From positions 372,001 to 436,000 of the forward strand of contig NZ_JAFICC010000001.1 in the NCBI RefSeq assembly GCF_017833415.1: 64,000 nucleotides of DNA. The letters are read 5' to 3'. Shown here one piece after another: positions 26,229-33,986 of the stretch. The stretch's first letter is position 1, and each line of letters begins with the position of its first letter. The position numbers and the translations under genes were made by a program. The notes beneath the pieces are model-generated. The model was not told the origin of the DNA, did no database searches, and was given only the letters and a program-made list of their open reading frames with translations. The stretch comes from Flavobacterium sp. 1355 (lineage in GTDB: Bacteria; Bacteroidota; Bacteroidia; Flavobacteriales; Flavobacteriaceae).

Positions 26229-26450
26229 TTATTCTTCTTCTCCGGAAAATTCATCATCATTCAGCTCATCATTATCGAAGTCATCATGATCCGGATCTTC
26301 ATTTATCAGATCTTCACCATAGTCCGGTTCAGCATTTTCTGAGATAGAATGATCTGGTTTAGATAAGTTATAATGAACTTCATATTGCATTTGATCAAAT
26401 AGAAAAAACTGATCTTCGTAACGGAAATTGTTTGTTTCTGCTAAATTCAT
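26229..26450 (-). CDS. Small acidic hypothetical protein
   Basis: A 73-residue protein with a mixed N-terminus (MNLAETNNFRYEDQFFLFDQ) and a strongly acidic C-terminal half (DPDHDDFDNDELNDDEF, residues ~53-69). It has no membrane segment. The tail composition resembles the 156-residue acidic protein at 1848 and the gene at 25738, although the sequences do not obviously align. A good terminator follows, so this is a transcribed unit of its own. I assign no function. Confidence 0.58.
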   Translation of the reverse strand: MNLAETNNFRYEDQFFLFDQMQYEVHYNLSKPDHSISENAEPDYGEDLINEDPDHDDFDNDELNDDEFSGEEE

Positions 26451-26605
26451 GATATCCTTTTTTTAAGTTTAGTAGTTTGTAATTGTTTTTTAGTATGCGC
26501 AAATGTAAAATCGCCAATACTTATAATCTTACATTTTGGAGTCTTAAAATTTACATAATTCACACATCTACAATGTTTTCCGTATTGATTATCAATTACT
26601 TTAGA

Positions 26606-27097
26606 TTACACTTTTGCCATGGATTTTAATTTCTGAATTACCGCCGTAGTTCTATTTTCAAAAATGTCCTGTTCAATTGGTGTCACAACAGATTGAAATA
26701 GTTTCATTAAATCTTCAGAATGTGTAGCTGCTTTTTTTGTCTGAATGTTGTATTGAATAAACTTTATCCATAGAATTGCCTTTAATTCGGTTTGATCCTC
26801 ATTCCACATCTTCATTTCAACCAGCAAAATATTCTCTGTGTATTTTATTAGTTGAGATTCAATTAACACAGTCTCCATCGTAAAAGCCGGTTTTATATAA
26901 CTGATCTGATTAGATGCAACAACCCAGCTTAATCCTGTTTTTTTTAAATATTCAAAAATATCAAGGCCGTAATTTTCTGCAATTTGATCCTCCCGGGCAT
27001 TCAGAAAATACTCCAGATACTTGGAGTTGTTTAAATGATTAAAGGGATCGCAATCCTGAAACCTGATTTTTCTTTTTGTTTTAAGTACTTTTTCCAT
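26606..27097 (-). CDS. Acyl-CoA thioesterase (4HBT hotdog family)
   Basis: A 163-residue hotdog-fold thioesterase predicted to hydrolyse an acyl-CoA. The YbgC/FadM-type N-terminus RKIRFQDCDPFNHLNNSKYLEYF carries the Asp of the catalytic DxxxHxNN-like motif, followed by a long central helix and KPAFTMETVLIESQLIKYTEN. The upstream sequence holds a TetR-type palindrome (27115-27132) that matches one in front of the adjacent TetR gene, so the pair probably forms a regulator and its target. Confidence 0.84.
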   Translation of the reverse strand: MEKVLKTKRKIRFQDCDPFNHLNNSKYLEYFLNAREDQIAENYGLDIFEYLKKTGLSWVVASNQISYIKPAFTMETVLIESQLIKYTENILLVEMKMWNEDQTELKAILWIKFIQYNIQTKKAATHSEDLMKLFQSVVTPIEQDIFENRTTAVIQKLKSMAKV

Positions 27098-27114
27098 TTT
27101 GAGTATATTAATTT

Positions 27115-27132
27115 AAATACCAATCGGTATTT
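27115..27132. promoter_or_regulatory. Candidate TetR operator upstream of the thioesterase gene
   Basis: AAATACCAATCGGTATTT: seven-base arms AAATACC/GGTATTT are perfect around a 4-base centre. The same word, with two changes, precedes the TetR gene. It lies 18 bases before the thioesterase start codon. Confidence 0.68.
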
Positions 27133-27149
27133 AGATGGTTAAAAAATTT

Positions 27150-27731
27150 TTATTTCCTGATAGCAGGGATTAAGATATTGTCAATAAAATCCATGCATGA
27201 GGCGATGTAGGATTGGTCATTATGTGTAAATGCCAAAAGTGAACTTCCTTCAATAAGTGATAAAATTATTTTTGCCTGTTTAACCGCATCAACATCTTTT
27301 CGAATTTCATTAGCAGTAATTCCGTCATTGATAATATTTGTCAGACCAATTGTAAACTTTTGAGATAATTGCTGTGCAGCCTTAAACAACAACGGATTGA
27401 TAAATTTAGTATCAACGCCTGCTCTTAACATTGGACAGCCGCCTATATTTTTAACCAGATCATAATAGCGTCGTTGATAATTTGTTATGGCTTTAAGTTT
27501 ATTAATACTTCCTTTTGTTGCCGCTACTTCCTTAAATAAAGGCATAATTGCCGAATTGATATTTAGCTGAAAAGCTTTTAGAGCTAAATCTTCCTTATTT
27601 GTAAAATTGCAGTAAATAGCACCCTTAGTCAGACCGGTTGCATTGGTTATATCACTCAGGCTGGTTCCAATATATCCCTGTTTGTTAAAGAGAGGAGCTA
27701 CTTTGTCTAATATAAAATCGGATGTATTCAT
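27150..27731 (-). CDS. TetR/AcrR family transcriptional regulator
   Basis: A 193-residue repressor. The N-terminal helix-turn-helix (residues ~20-52, IGTSLSDITNATGLTKGAIY then CNFTNKEDL) is typical. The C-terminal ligand-binding region includes a GGCPMLRAGVDTKF segment, as in TetR_C-type subfamilies. Palindromes of the same sequence stand before this gene and before the neighbouring thioesterase gene, so I expect autoregulation plus repression of the thioesterase, released by a small hydrophobic ligand such as an acyl group. The ligand is inferred, not shown. Confidence 0.9.
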   Translation of the reverse strand: MNTSDFILDKVAPLFNKQGYIGTSLSDITNATGLTKGAIYCNFTNKEDLALKAFQLNINSAIMPLFKEVAATKGSINKLKAITNYQRRYYDLVKNIGGCPMLRAGVDTKFINPLLFKAAQQLSQKFTIGLTNIINDGITANEIRKDVDAVKQAKIILSLIEGSSLLAFTHNDQSYIASCMDFIDNILIPAIRK

Positions 27732-27762
27732 AGTTCAAAAAGATTAAAACAAATATAGTAAT

Positions 27763-27780
27763 AAATACCAATTGGTATAT
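27763..27780. promoter_or_regulatory. Candidate TetR operator upstream of the regulator gene
   Basis: AAATACCAATTGGTATAT contains a perfect 14-bp palindrome ATACCAATTGGTAT. It lies 32 bases before the TetR start codon and three bases beyond the end of the DUF72 gene. Confidence 0.7.
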
Positions 27781-27782
27781 GA

Positions 27783-28538
27783 TTATTTCAAATTATTTTC
27801 AAGTTGTGGATCAGTTATGTATTCCTTTAGTTTTATTGCGTTAAATGCCGCATAACCTTTCTCATCATTATCAAAATAAACAAATACATCTTTAGTTTTT
27901 AGCCAGATTTTGCATTGCGCAGCCCATTCCATTAAGGACTCATCAGAATAACTGCCCTGATACTTATTGGCACCAGGACCATGAAGTCTCAGGTAAACAA
28001 AATCTGTCGTAGTCTGTATTGGAGAAATATGCCCCGCGAGTTCATATATGCAAAAGGCAACATTGTATTTTTGCAAAAGATCATACACGGGCGGAATGTA
28101 CCAACTCTCATTTCGAAACTCAAAAACATATCTGTTTTTTGAGGGAAGTGCTGCCAGAAATGTTTCAAGAAGCTCGACATTGACAGTCAGAAAAGGAGGG
28201 AGCTGAAACAAAACCGCGCCTAATTTCGTTCCCAGAATTTCTACTTTCTCCATAAAGGACTGCAGACTTTCTTCGGGGTTGCGTAGTTTTTTTAAATGCG
28301 TAATAAACCGGTTCGCTTTTATAACATAAACAAAATCATCTGGCACAGTTTCTCTCCATTTTAAGAACGTATCATCAGAAGGAACACCATAAAAAGTATT
28401 ATTGATTTCGACCGTATTAAAAATCCCTGCGTAATACGAAAAGTGATCTTTAACCTTTGTTCCTTCAGGATAGAATGTACCACGCCAATGTTTATATGAC
28501 CATCCTGAAGTTCCTATATGAATATGATTTTTTTTCAT
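27783..28538 (-). CDS. DUF72 domain-containing protein (YecE-like)
   Basis: A 251-residue TIM-barrel-like protein of the DUF72 family. It starts HIGTSGWSYKHWRGTFYPEGTK and has VNNTFYG-like EINNTFYGVPS, FRNESWY, VYLRLHGP and VYFDNDEKGYAAFNAI, all standard for the family. The function is unknown despite wide distribution. It lies upstream of the TetR gene on the same strand but is separated from it by the operator, so it may be transcribed apart. Confidence 0.9.
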   Translation of the reverse strand: MKKNHIHIGTSGWSYKHWRGTFYPEGTKVKDHFSYYAGIFNTVEINNTFYGVPSDDTFLKWRETVPDDFVYVIKANRFITHLKKLRNPEESLQSFMEKVEILGTKLGAVLFQLPPFLTVNVELLETFLAALPSKNRYVFEFRNESWYIPPVYDLLQKYNVAFCIYELAGHISPIQTTTDFVYLRLHGPGANKYQGSYSDESLMEWAAQCKIWLKTKDVFVYFDNDEKGYAAFNAIKLKEYITDPQLENNLK

Positions 28539-28565
28539 TATACTTTAGTTTTGGCAGAACTATAC

Positions 28566-28964
28566 TTAAATTGAAAAATTAAAAGGATAAGCAGCAATAA
28601 CCAGATATGTAATAATTACAATGCTCATCAAAAAAATGACTACGGTAAGAATGGTTAACAAAAGTGTTGAGTATAAGTATTCTCCTTTTTGCAATAACTT
28701 ATATGTCTGCTTGTATTTCCAATACGATAAAACAATTGTTAATGCCCCGGTAAGAACTAATGCAATTCCGATAACAATCGTAAAACCATTTTTTGGAATA
28801 TTTGAGTTTTGAAAGAATGCGGCCGGCAGCTGATTTACAAATAATGAAAATTTTACGATAACAAATCCAAAAACCATTATCCCGATACCGGTACGTATCC
28901 ATGACAGAAACGTTCTTTCATTAGACATATGTTCGTTGATCATTTGTTTATTATTGTCTTTCAT
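28566..28964 (-). CDS. DUF202 family membrane protein (YidH-like)
   Basis: A 132-residue small inner-membrane protein. The N-terminus EHMSNERTFLSWIRTGIGIMVFGFVIVKF is the DUF202 signature. Three transmembrane helices lie at about 25-42, 58-80 and 100-125. The family has no established function. It is the next gene upstream of DUF72 with a 27-base gap. Confidence 0.88.
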   Translation of the reverse strand: MKDNNKQMINEHMSNERTFLSWIRTGIGIMVFGFVIVKFSLFVNQLPAAFFQNSNIPKNGFTIVIGIALVLTGALTIVLSYWKYKQTYKLLQKGEYLYSTLLLTILTVVIFLMSIVIITYLVIAAYPFNFSI

Positions 28965-29001
28965 GAAGTTTAAAATTTTATGTAGTATTATTTTTTAGTG
29001 C

Positions 29002-29036
29002 AAAAACCCGCTTGATTAAAAGCGGGCTTTTGGTTT
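29002..29036 (-). terminator. Terminator after the YciF-like gene
   Basis: A GCCCGCTT / AAGCGGGT-type stem around a 5-base loop, with a T-run on the minus strand. It closes the katE operon. Confidence 0.7.
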
Positions 29037-29075
29037 TTCAGATATTTCTAAATATTTGGAGTCTATTTTTGGAAA

Positions 29076-29648
29076 CTATTCTGCCGCAACAATATTTACA
29101 GCATTTAATGCTACTTCATTTAGTAAACAATCAGATTCTTTCTCCTCGGCCAGAGTTTGAGTAAGTAATTTTGCAGCATCATTTTCGCCCAGTGTTTTAG
29201 CAAATGCCGCCAAAGTACCGTAAGAAGCAATTTCATAATGTTCGATTTTCTGTGATGCAGCAATAATTCCGGCGTCACGTACTGCACCTGGAACTGTTTC
29301 GGTAAGAATAGTATCTCCTTCTTTTAACAGTCCTGCCATAGCTTCGCACTTTTTGCCTTCTGCCTTTTCACCCAGTAATTCAAATATATTTTCAAGTCTT
29401 GTAACCTGGTTTTGCGTTATGATCCAATGCTCGGTAATAGTCGAAGCAAGTCCTGCTGAGGTTGCATTTGCTGCCATTTTTGGCAATGCTGTTACCAGGG
29501 CATTTTCTGCCCAGTAAATATCCTTCAGACTGTCGATAAACAAATCTCTTAGTTCTGCTGCGGCATCACCGGCAGGTTCAACAATTAAGTTTTTATTTTT
29601 ATTAACTGCAGGTGCTTTTTCCTGAGTTGCTTTTTCTGAATTTTTCAT
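29076..29648 (-). CDS. YciE/YciF ferroxidase family protein (DUF892)
   Basis: A 190-residue ferritin-like four-helix protein of the YciF family. After a lysine-rich leader (MKNSEKATQEKAPAVNKNKN), the core begins LRDLFIDSLKDIYWAENALVTALPKMA, the family's first helix with metal-ligand Glu, and continues with EHWIITQNQVTRLENIFELLGEKAEGKKCEAM and a final KTLGENDAAKLL. It is expected to bind iron and limit oxidative damage. The next gene upstream is the large catalase, 17 bases away, so both form a peroxide-defence operon. I chose the ATG at 29648; the longer frame overlaps katE. Confidence 0.86.
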   Translation of the reverse strand: MKNSEKATQEKAPAVNKNKNLIVEPAGDAAAELRDLFIDSLKDIYWAENALVTALPKMAANATSAGLASTITEHWIITQNQVTRLENIFELLGEKAEGKKCEAMAGLLKEGDTILTETVPGAVRDAGIIAASQKIEHYEIASYGTLAAFAKTLGENDAAKLLTQTLAEEKESDCLLNEVALNAVNIVAAE

Positions 29649-29665
29649 ATGATTTGATTTTTTTG

Positions 29666-31807
29666 TTAATTGTATAAGTTTGGTTCGCGTTCCCAAAAGC
29701 GGTGTTGTCCCATGGCGGCTATAAATTCATCAGTAAAGGCTTTTGTTGCCGCTTCATTTGTTAAGATAAGCCCTTGATCGTCTGCACTTATTTTAGCAGC
29801 AAAAGAAGCTGCACCAATTACCGCAGTAGCACGTCCGTCTGCTCCGATAACTTTACAATGTTTGTAAGCATCATGAAGATATTCGTTTACATCGTCATTT
29901 TCTATTAATGCATTCAGGCCAATTCCGTCCGGAACATATACAGCATCAAAAAGGACAGAAGAGGCCGTCAGGAAACTAAAGTTTGCCGCAATTGCGCCAT
30001 CCTGATCCGTTAATATATTACCAAGGGTAGGAGCTACAATAAATCCTTTTGCATCTTGTTTTAAAAGAGCTTCTTTCATATTCATCACACAGGCTTCAGA
30101 AACTCCGTCTGAACAAATTATAGCCACTTTTCTTGAAGCAATAGTTGGTGAATTTGTTGGGTTTTTAAGCATGCTTAAGGCGTCTGAAGATTCTACAGAA
30201 GATTCTACAGTCTGCGGTTCGTGTTTGCCCATTTCGTTTTCAGGAGATACACCGTGATTGATTGGCGTTTCCAGAACAGGAGGAACTGTAGCACCAAGTC
30301 CGGCCGCAACCTGCTCTGCCAGTTTCATATCAACTTGAGAAAGAAGCCCAAGCATTCTGACCCTGATCGCAGTTGTTTCCACTTTTCCGAGTTCAAAACG
30401 CAGCGCTTTTACAATATGGCTTTTCTCTGTCGGAGTCTGACTGTTGAAGAATAATCTTGCCTGTCCGAAATGGTCATTAAAACTTTCGCTTCTTTCCCTG
30501 ATTTTATGTGCATCAATACGCTCATTAAAACTTGCAAAACCGCCTTCGGCAATTTTTGCCTGATAAGGACATCCGCCTCCAAGCGAATTTGGATGATAAC
30601 TTACACGTCCAATGTTAATTTCCTGACGCATGTGTCCGTCCCTTTGGTTGTTATGGACAGGGGCAATGCTTCTGTTAATCGGAATTTCGTGAAAATTAGG
30701 ACTTCCAAGTCTTGATAATTGTGTGTCAGTATAAGAAAATAAACGTCCTTGTAATAAAGGATCATTCGTAAAATCAATACCTGGCACTATATGCCCCGGG
30801 TGAAAAGCAATTTGTTCTGTTTCGGCAAAGAAGTTATCCGGATTTTTATTCAGAACCATTCGCCCTACAATTGTTACAGGCACAAGTTCTTCGGGTACAA
30901 TTTTGGTCGGGTCAAGAAGATCAAATTCATACTTGTTTTCATCTTCTTCCGGGATAATCTGTACTCCAAGTTCCCATTCCGGGAAATTTCCCATTTCTAT
31001 GGCTTCCCATAAATCCTGTCTGTGAAAATCGGGATTTTTACCTGATATTTTTTGTGCTTCATCCCAGGCTACAGCATGGGTACCCAATTTTGGTTTCCAA
31101 TGAAATTTTACAAAGGTAGATTCTCCGGCTTCATTAATAAGTCGGAAGGTATGAACTCCAAAGCCTTCCATCATACGGTAGCTTCTTGGTATGGCACGAT
31201 CAGACATGATCCACATAATCATGTGCATAGATTCCGGCATCAGCGAAATAAAATCCCAAAAAGTATCATGTGCAGAAGCGGCTTGCGGAATCTCATTATG
31301 AGGTTCCGGTTTTACAGCATGTACAAGGTCTGGAAATTTTGAAGCATCCTGAATAAAAAATACAGGAATATTATTGGCTACCAAATCATATATACCTTCC
31401 TGAGTATAAAATTTTACGGCAAAACCCCTGACATCCCTGGCAAGATCTGTAGATCCACGTGAACCTGCTACGGTGGAGAATCTGGCAAAAACCGGTGTTT
31501 TCAATCCGGCTTCTTTTAGAAATCCGGCTTTGGTAAGCTCCGGGATTGGGTTTGTTACCTCAAAAAAGCCATGAGCTCCCGAGCCACGTGCGTGAACGAT
31601 TCTTTCTGGTATGCGCTCATGATCAAAATGAGTTATTTTTTCCCGCAATATAAAATCCTCCAATAAAGAAGGTCCGCGTTCACCAGCCTTCAGGGAATTG
31701 TTGTCGTCGTTTATTTTTACACCCTGATCGGTTGTTAAATACTTATTGGTTCCATCTGATCTGTTTAATGACAAATCACGCTGTTTACCATCCTGCAAAT
31801 TTTCCAT
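29666..31807 (-). CDS. katE: Catalase HPII (large-subunit, GATase-like C-terminus)
   Basis: A 713-residue heme catalase of the large-subunit clade that dismutates hydrogen peroxide. His72 is in [16 protein letters not shown], the heme-proximal Tyr is in [13 protein letters not shown] (near residue 360), and the C-terminal ~165 residues (from [19 protein letters not shown]) form the class-I glutamine amidotransferase-like domain typical of HPII. The N-terminus [19 protein letters not shown] is an extended arm as in other large catalases. It is followed by a YciF-type ferroxidase, which fits stationary-phase or oxidative stress response. Confidence 0.95.
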   Translation of the reverse strand: MENLQDGKQRDLSLNRSDGTNKYLTTDQGVKINDDNNSLKAGERGPSLLEDFILREKITHFDHERIPERIVHARGSGAHGFFEVTNPIPELTKAGFLKEAGLKTPVFARFSTVAGSRGSTDLARDVRGFAVKFYTQEGIYDLVANNIPVFFIQDASKFPDLVHAVKPEPHNEIPQAASAHDTFWDFISLMPESMHMIMWIMSDRAIPRSYRMMEGFGVHTFRLINEAGESTFVKFHWKPKLGTHAVAWDEAQKISGKNPDFHRQDLWEAIEMGNFPEWELGVQIIPEEDENKYEFDLLDPTKIVPEELVPVTIVGRMVLNKNPDNFFAETEQIAFHPGHIVPGIDFTNDPLLQGRLFSYTDTQLSRLGSPNFHEIPINRSIAPVHNNQRDGHMRQEINIGRVSYHPNSLGGGCPYQAKIAEGGFASFNERIDAHKIRERSESFNDHFGQARLFFNSQTPTEKSHIVKALRFELGKVETTAIRVRMLGLLSQVDMKLAEQVAAGLGATVPPVLETPINHGVSPENEMGKHEPQTVESSVESSDALSMLKNPTNSPTIASRKVAIICSDGVSEACVMNMKEALLKQDAKGFIVAPTLGNILTDQDGAIAANFSFLTASSVLFDAVYVPDGIGLNALIENDDVNEYLHDAYKHCKVIGADGRATAVIGAASFAAKISADDQGLILTNEAATKAFTDEFIAAMGQHRFWEREPNLYN

Positions 31808-32047
31808 ATATGTTAGTGTTAGTGATTACAAAGTTTTCCTGATAAACCGCAGAGAAGTGCCTGCAAAAGCCCAAATTATTATAGGCTCATTAAATATCAA
31901 GAATCCCAAATTTAGCCATAAGGAAAATGCTTATCTTACAAAATTAAGTGTCGATTATTATACAATTAACAGTATAGTAATGCTTTACAGGAATTGATCT
32001 TATAAAATCTATTCAATTAAAATAACTGTAAGTAAGAAAATAGTATT

Positions 32048-32076
32048 TTGAAAGAAAAAATTAAATTGTAATTTTG
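32048..32076 (+). promoter_or_regulatory. Promoter of the alkyladenine glycosylase gene (TTG-N18-TAATTTTG)
   Basis: TTG at 32048-32050 and TAATTTTG at 32069-32076 are 18 bases apart, close to the Bacteroidota -33/-7 consensus. It places transcription start at about 32083, 22 bases before the TTG start codon. Confidence 0.6.
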
Positions 32077-32104
32077 AGTAAGTGTTCCATAAAAATTACC
32101 TGAT

Positions 32105-32710
32105 TTGAAATTACCATTCTCTTATTATCTTAATCCTGACGTCCTTTTTTTAGCAAAGGATCTTCTTGGAAAAGTTCTTTATACACAAATAAACGGAGAA
32201 ATCACAGCCGGAATAATTGTCGAAACCGAAGCTTATTTTGGTATAGGTGATAAAGCATCTCATGCCTACGGTGACAGGCGTACAAACCGAACTGAAATAA
32301 TGTATAGCCAGGGAGGCGTTTCTTATGTTTATTTATGTTATGGAATTCATTACATGTTTAATGTGGTAACTTCTGTTGAAAACGAGCCTCATGCAATCCT
32401 GATAAGAGCAGTTGAACCTCTGGAAGGTAAAGAGATTATGGAACGCAGACGAAATATGTCAGCTGAAAAAGCAGCAATTTCATCTGGTCCGGGTTCTGCT
32501 GCAAAAGCGTTGGGAATTACCATTTCATTAAATGCAAAAGATCTTGATGGTGAAGAAATCTGGATCGAAGACCATAACATTAGATATACCCCAGAAGACA
32601 TTGCCGAAGTCCCACGTGTGGGTATCGCTTATGCAGAAGAGCATGCACTGCTCCCGTGGCGTTTTTTCGTAAAAGGGAATAAGTATGTTAGTAAACCAAA
32701 TAAATTTTAA
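32105..32710 (+). CDS. DNA-3-methyladenine glycosylase (AAG/MPG family)
   Basis: A 201-residue base-excision repair enzyme removing alkylated and deaminated purines. It begins MKLPFSYYLNPDVLFLAKDLLGKVL and has the catalytic Glu in IVETEAYFG (about residue 44), HAYGDRRTNRTEIMY and the YLCYGIHYMFNVVT strand, all diagnostic for the monomeric AAG family. Length is normal. The start codon is TTG at 32105, since no ATG lies near the family N-terminus. The stop overlaps the opposing acetyltransferase gene by four bases. Confidence 0.92.
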   Translation: MKLPFSYYLNPDVLFLAKDLLGKVLYTQINGEITAGIIVETEAYFGIGDKASHAYGDRRTNRTEIMYSQGGVSYVYLCYGIHYMFNVVTSVENEPHAILIRAVEPLEGKEIMERRRNMSAEKAAISSGPGSAAKALGITISLNAKDLDGEEIWIEDHNIRYTPEDIAEVPRVGIAYAEEHALLPWRFFVKGNKYVSKPNKF

Positions 32711-33219
32711 ATCTTTCGCACCATAGTAATTATAGAAGCGTATTTTTCTACTATTTCAGGATAGTCAAGATTGTTTATCTGAATTTGTTCAAAACCGGCT
32801 TTCTCATAACTAAATCGTGCCGGACTGCTGTCCATTACTTTCAACCAAAGTACAGAGCGTTTTTTCTCTTTTGCCAGGGAAATTATAAAGTTCATGATAA
32901 TTTTGCCAATTCCCTTACCGATATATTCTTTCAGAAGATAGAGTTTATCCAGTTCCATACATTCAGATGCAGGGTAAGAAGCAATAGCGTTTTCTCTTAC
33001 TTTAAAAAAGCCTGCCGCATTGTTGTTTTCATACACCAAAAAATAATGGATGTCAGTTGCAGAAAGTTCTTTCCTGAAAGTTTCTTTTTGATAGAATTTT
33101 TCCAGGTAAGAAGTCCCGCCATCTTTCCAAAGATATTGATAGGTATCGTTATAAGATTCCACGGCGATTTTATGTAATAAATCGAGGTCGCCTGTGTCAC
33201 ATTTTTTTATAGTAACCAA
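32707..33219 (-). CDS. GNAT family N-acetyltransferase
   Basis: A 170-residue acetyltransferase. The acetyl-CoA pyrophosphate-binding motif is seen at YIGKGIGKIIMNF, with the preceding MELDKLYLLKEY strand and the C-terminal SYEKAGFEQIQ segment. The substrate amine is unknown. It converges on the alkyladenine glycosylase gene with a 4-base overlap of the ends. The cytochrome gene downstream of its own start is divergent. Confidence 0.85.
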   Translation of the reverse strand: MVTIKKCDTGDLDLLHKIAVESYNDTYQYLWKDGGTSYLEKFYQKETFRKELSATDIHYFLVYENNNAAGFFKVRENAIASYPASECMELDKLYLLKEYIGKGIGKIIMNFIISLAKEKKRSVLWLKVMDSSPARFSYEKAGFEQIQINNLDYPEIVEKYASIITMVRKI

Positions 33220-33426
33220 TTGAAGTTTTTATTAAAGTTTGTTAGTACAAAAATATAATAATAAGCATTTCAATACTAAATTCTTAAATAGTATATTGTA
33301 ATAGCGGGACATAAATCTGTTCTAAGCTAATCATTTTGCTGTCGTGTTATAAAAGACATTTAATTCCTTATGTTTGTTTACAGAAGATTCCATAAAAGCT
33401 TCTTCAGAAAAGCAAAACTATTCCGG

Positions 33427-33875
33427 ATGCCTGATAAAATAAATGCAAACCTTAAGAAAAGAATCAGATCAATTTTACTATACAGTACAGGATTTTTGGT
33501 TTTTACAATAGCAGTCTTTTATTTTATATATCGAAATAATAAACCTGAGCAGTTTGTTTGTCGAATACCAGTTCCACAATATTTTTGCGGTACAAATGCA
33601 TTGAAGATTCTCCTAATGCTATTGAAGGAAAAGAAGTGTTTAATAGTTTTTGCGCAGCCTGTCATAAATTAGATGCAAAATCAACCGGACCTGCCTTAAG
33701 AAATATGGATTCAATTACTTATGTGAAATGGATTGTGAAAAGAAATACTAAAATTGATACCACAAAGTTTGAAAAGTTGGGAATAGATTATCATCGTCAC
33801 TTGTCCCGAGAAGCGCTGGATTCCTTAGATATAAAATATCTTTTTGAGTACACTAACAGAGAGCCTGCTTATTAA
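33427..33875 (+). pseudogene. Membrane-anchored c-type cytochrome, apparent frameshift
   Basis: Two overlapping frames together make one monoheme cytochrome. The first (start 33370 or, more likely, ATG 33427) has a basic leader and one membrane anchor (ILLYSTGFLVFTIAVFYFIY). The second carries EGKEVFNSFCAACHKL with the heme-binding CAACH and a C-terminal domain ending EYTNREPAY. No frame reads through: the shift lies between about 33549 and 33620. A T5 run at 33582-33586 is the simplest site, since one more T would join them as VPQYFLRYKCIEDSPN. A TATGTTTG at 33369-33376 is a possible -7 element and favours the ATG at 33427. It may be a real loss, a sequencing error or slippage. Confidence 0.7.
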
Positions 33876-33938
33876 AATCTGTTTATAAGAATTTTATAAG
33901 GAAAGGTTACGCAATTATTCTTTTCTAAATAATTAAGC

Positions 33939-33969
33939 AAAAAGTCCTGATGAAAATCAGGACTTTTTT
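33939..33969. terminator. Bidirectional terminator between cytochrome and HTCS genes
   Basis: AAAAGTCCTGAT and ATCAGGACTTTT pair around GAAA, with a T-run on each strand. Confidence 0.82.
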
Positions 33970-33986
33970 GAAATGTATCTGAACAA

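Noticed and set aside
33549..33620. Programmed -1 frameshift in the cytochrome
   Set aside because: No X XXY YYZ slippery heptamer is in the right frame. A single-base indel in the T-run explains it more simply.
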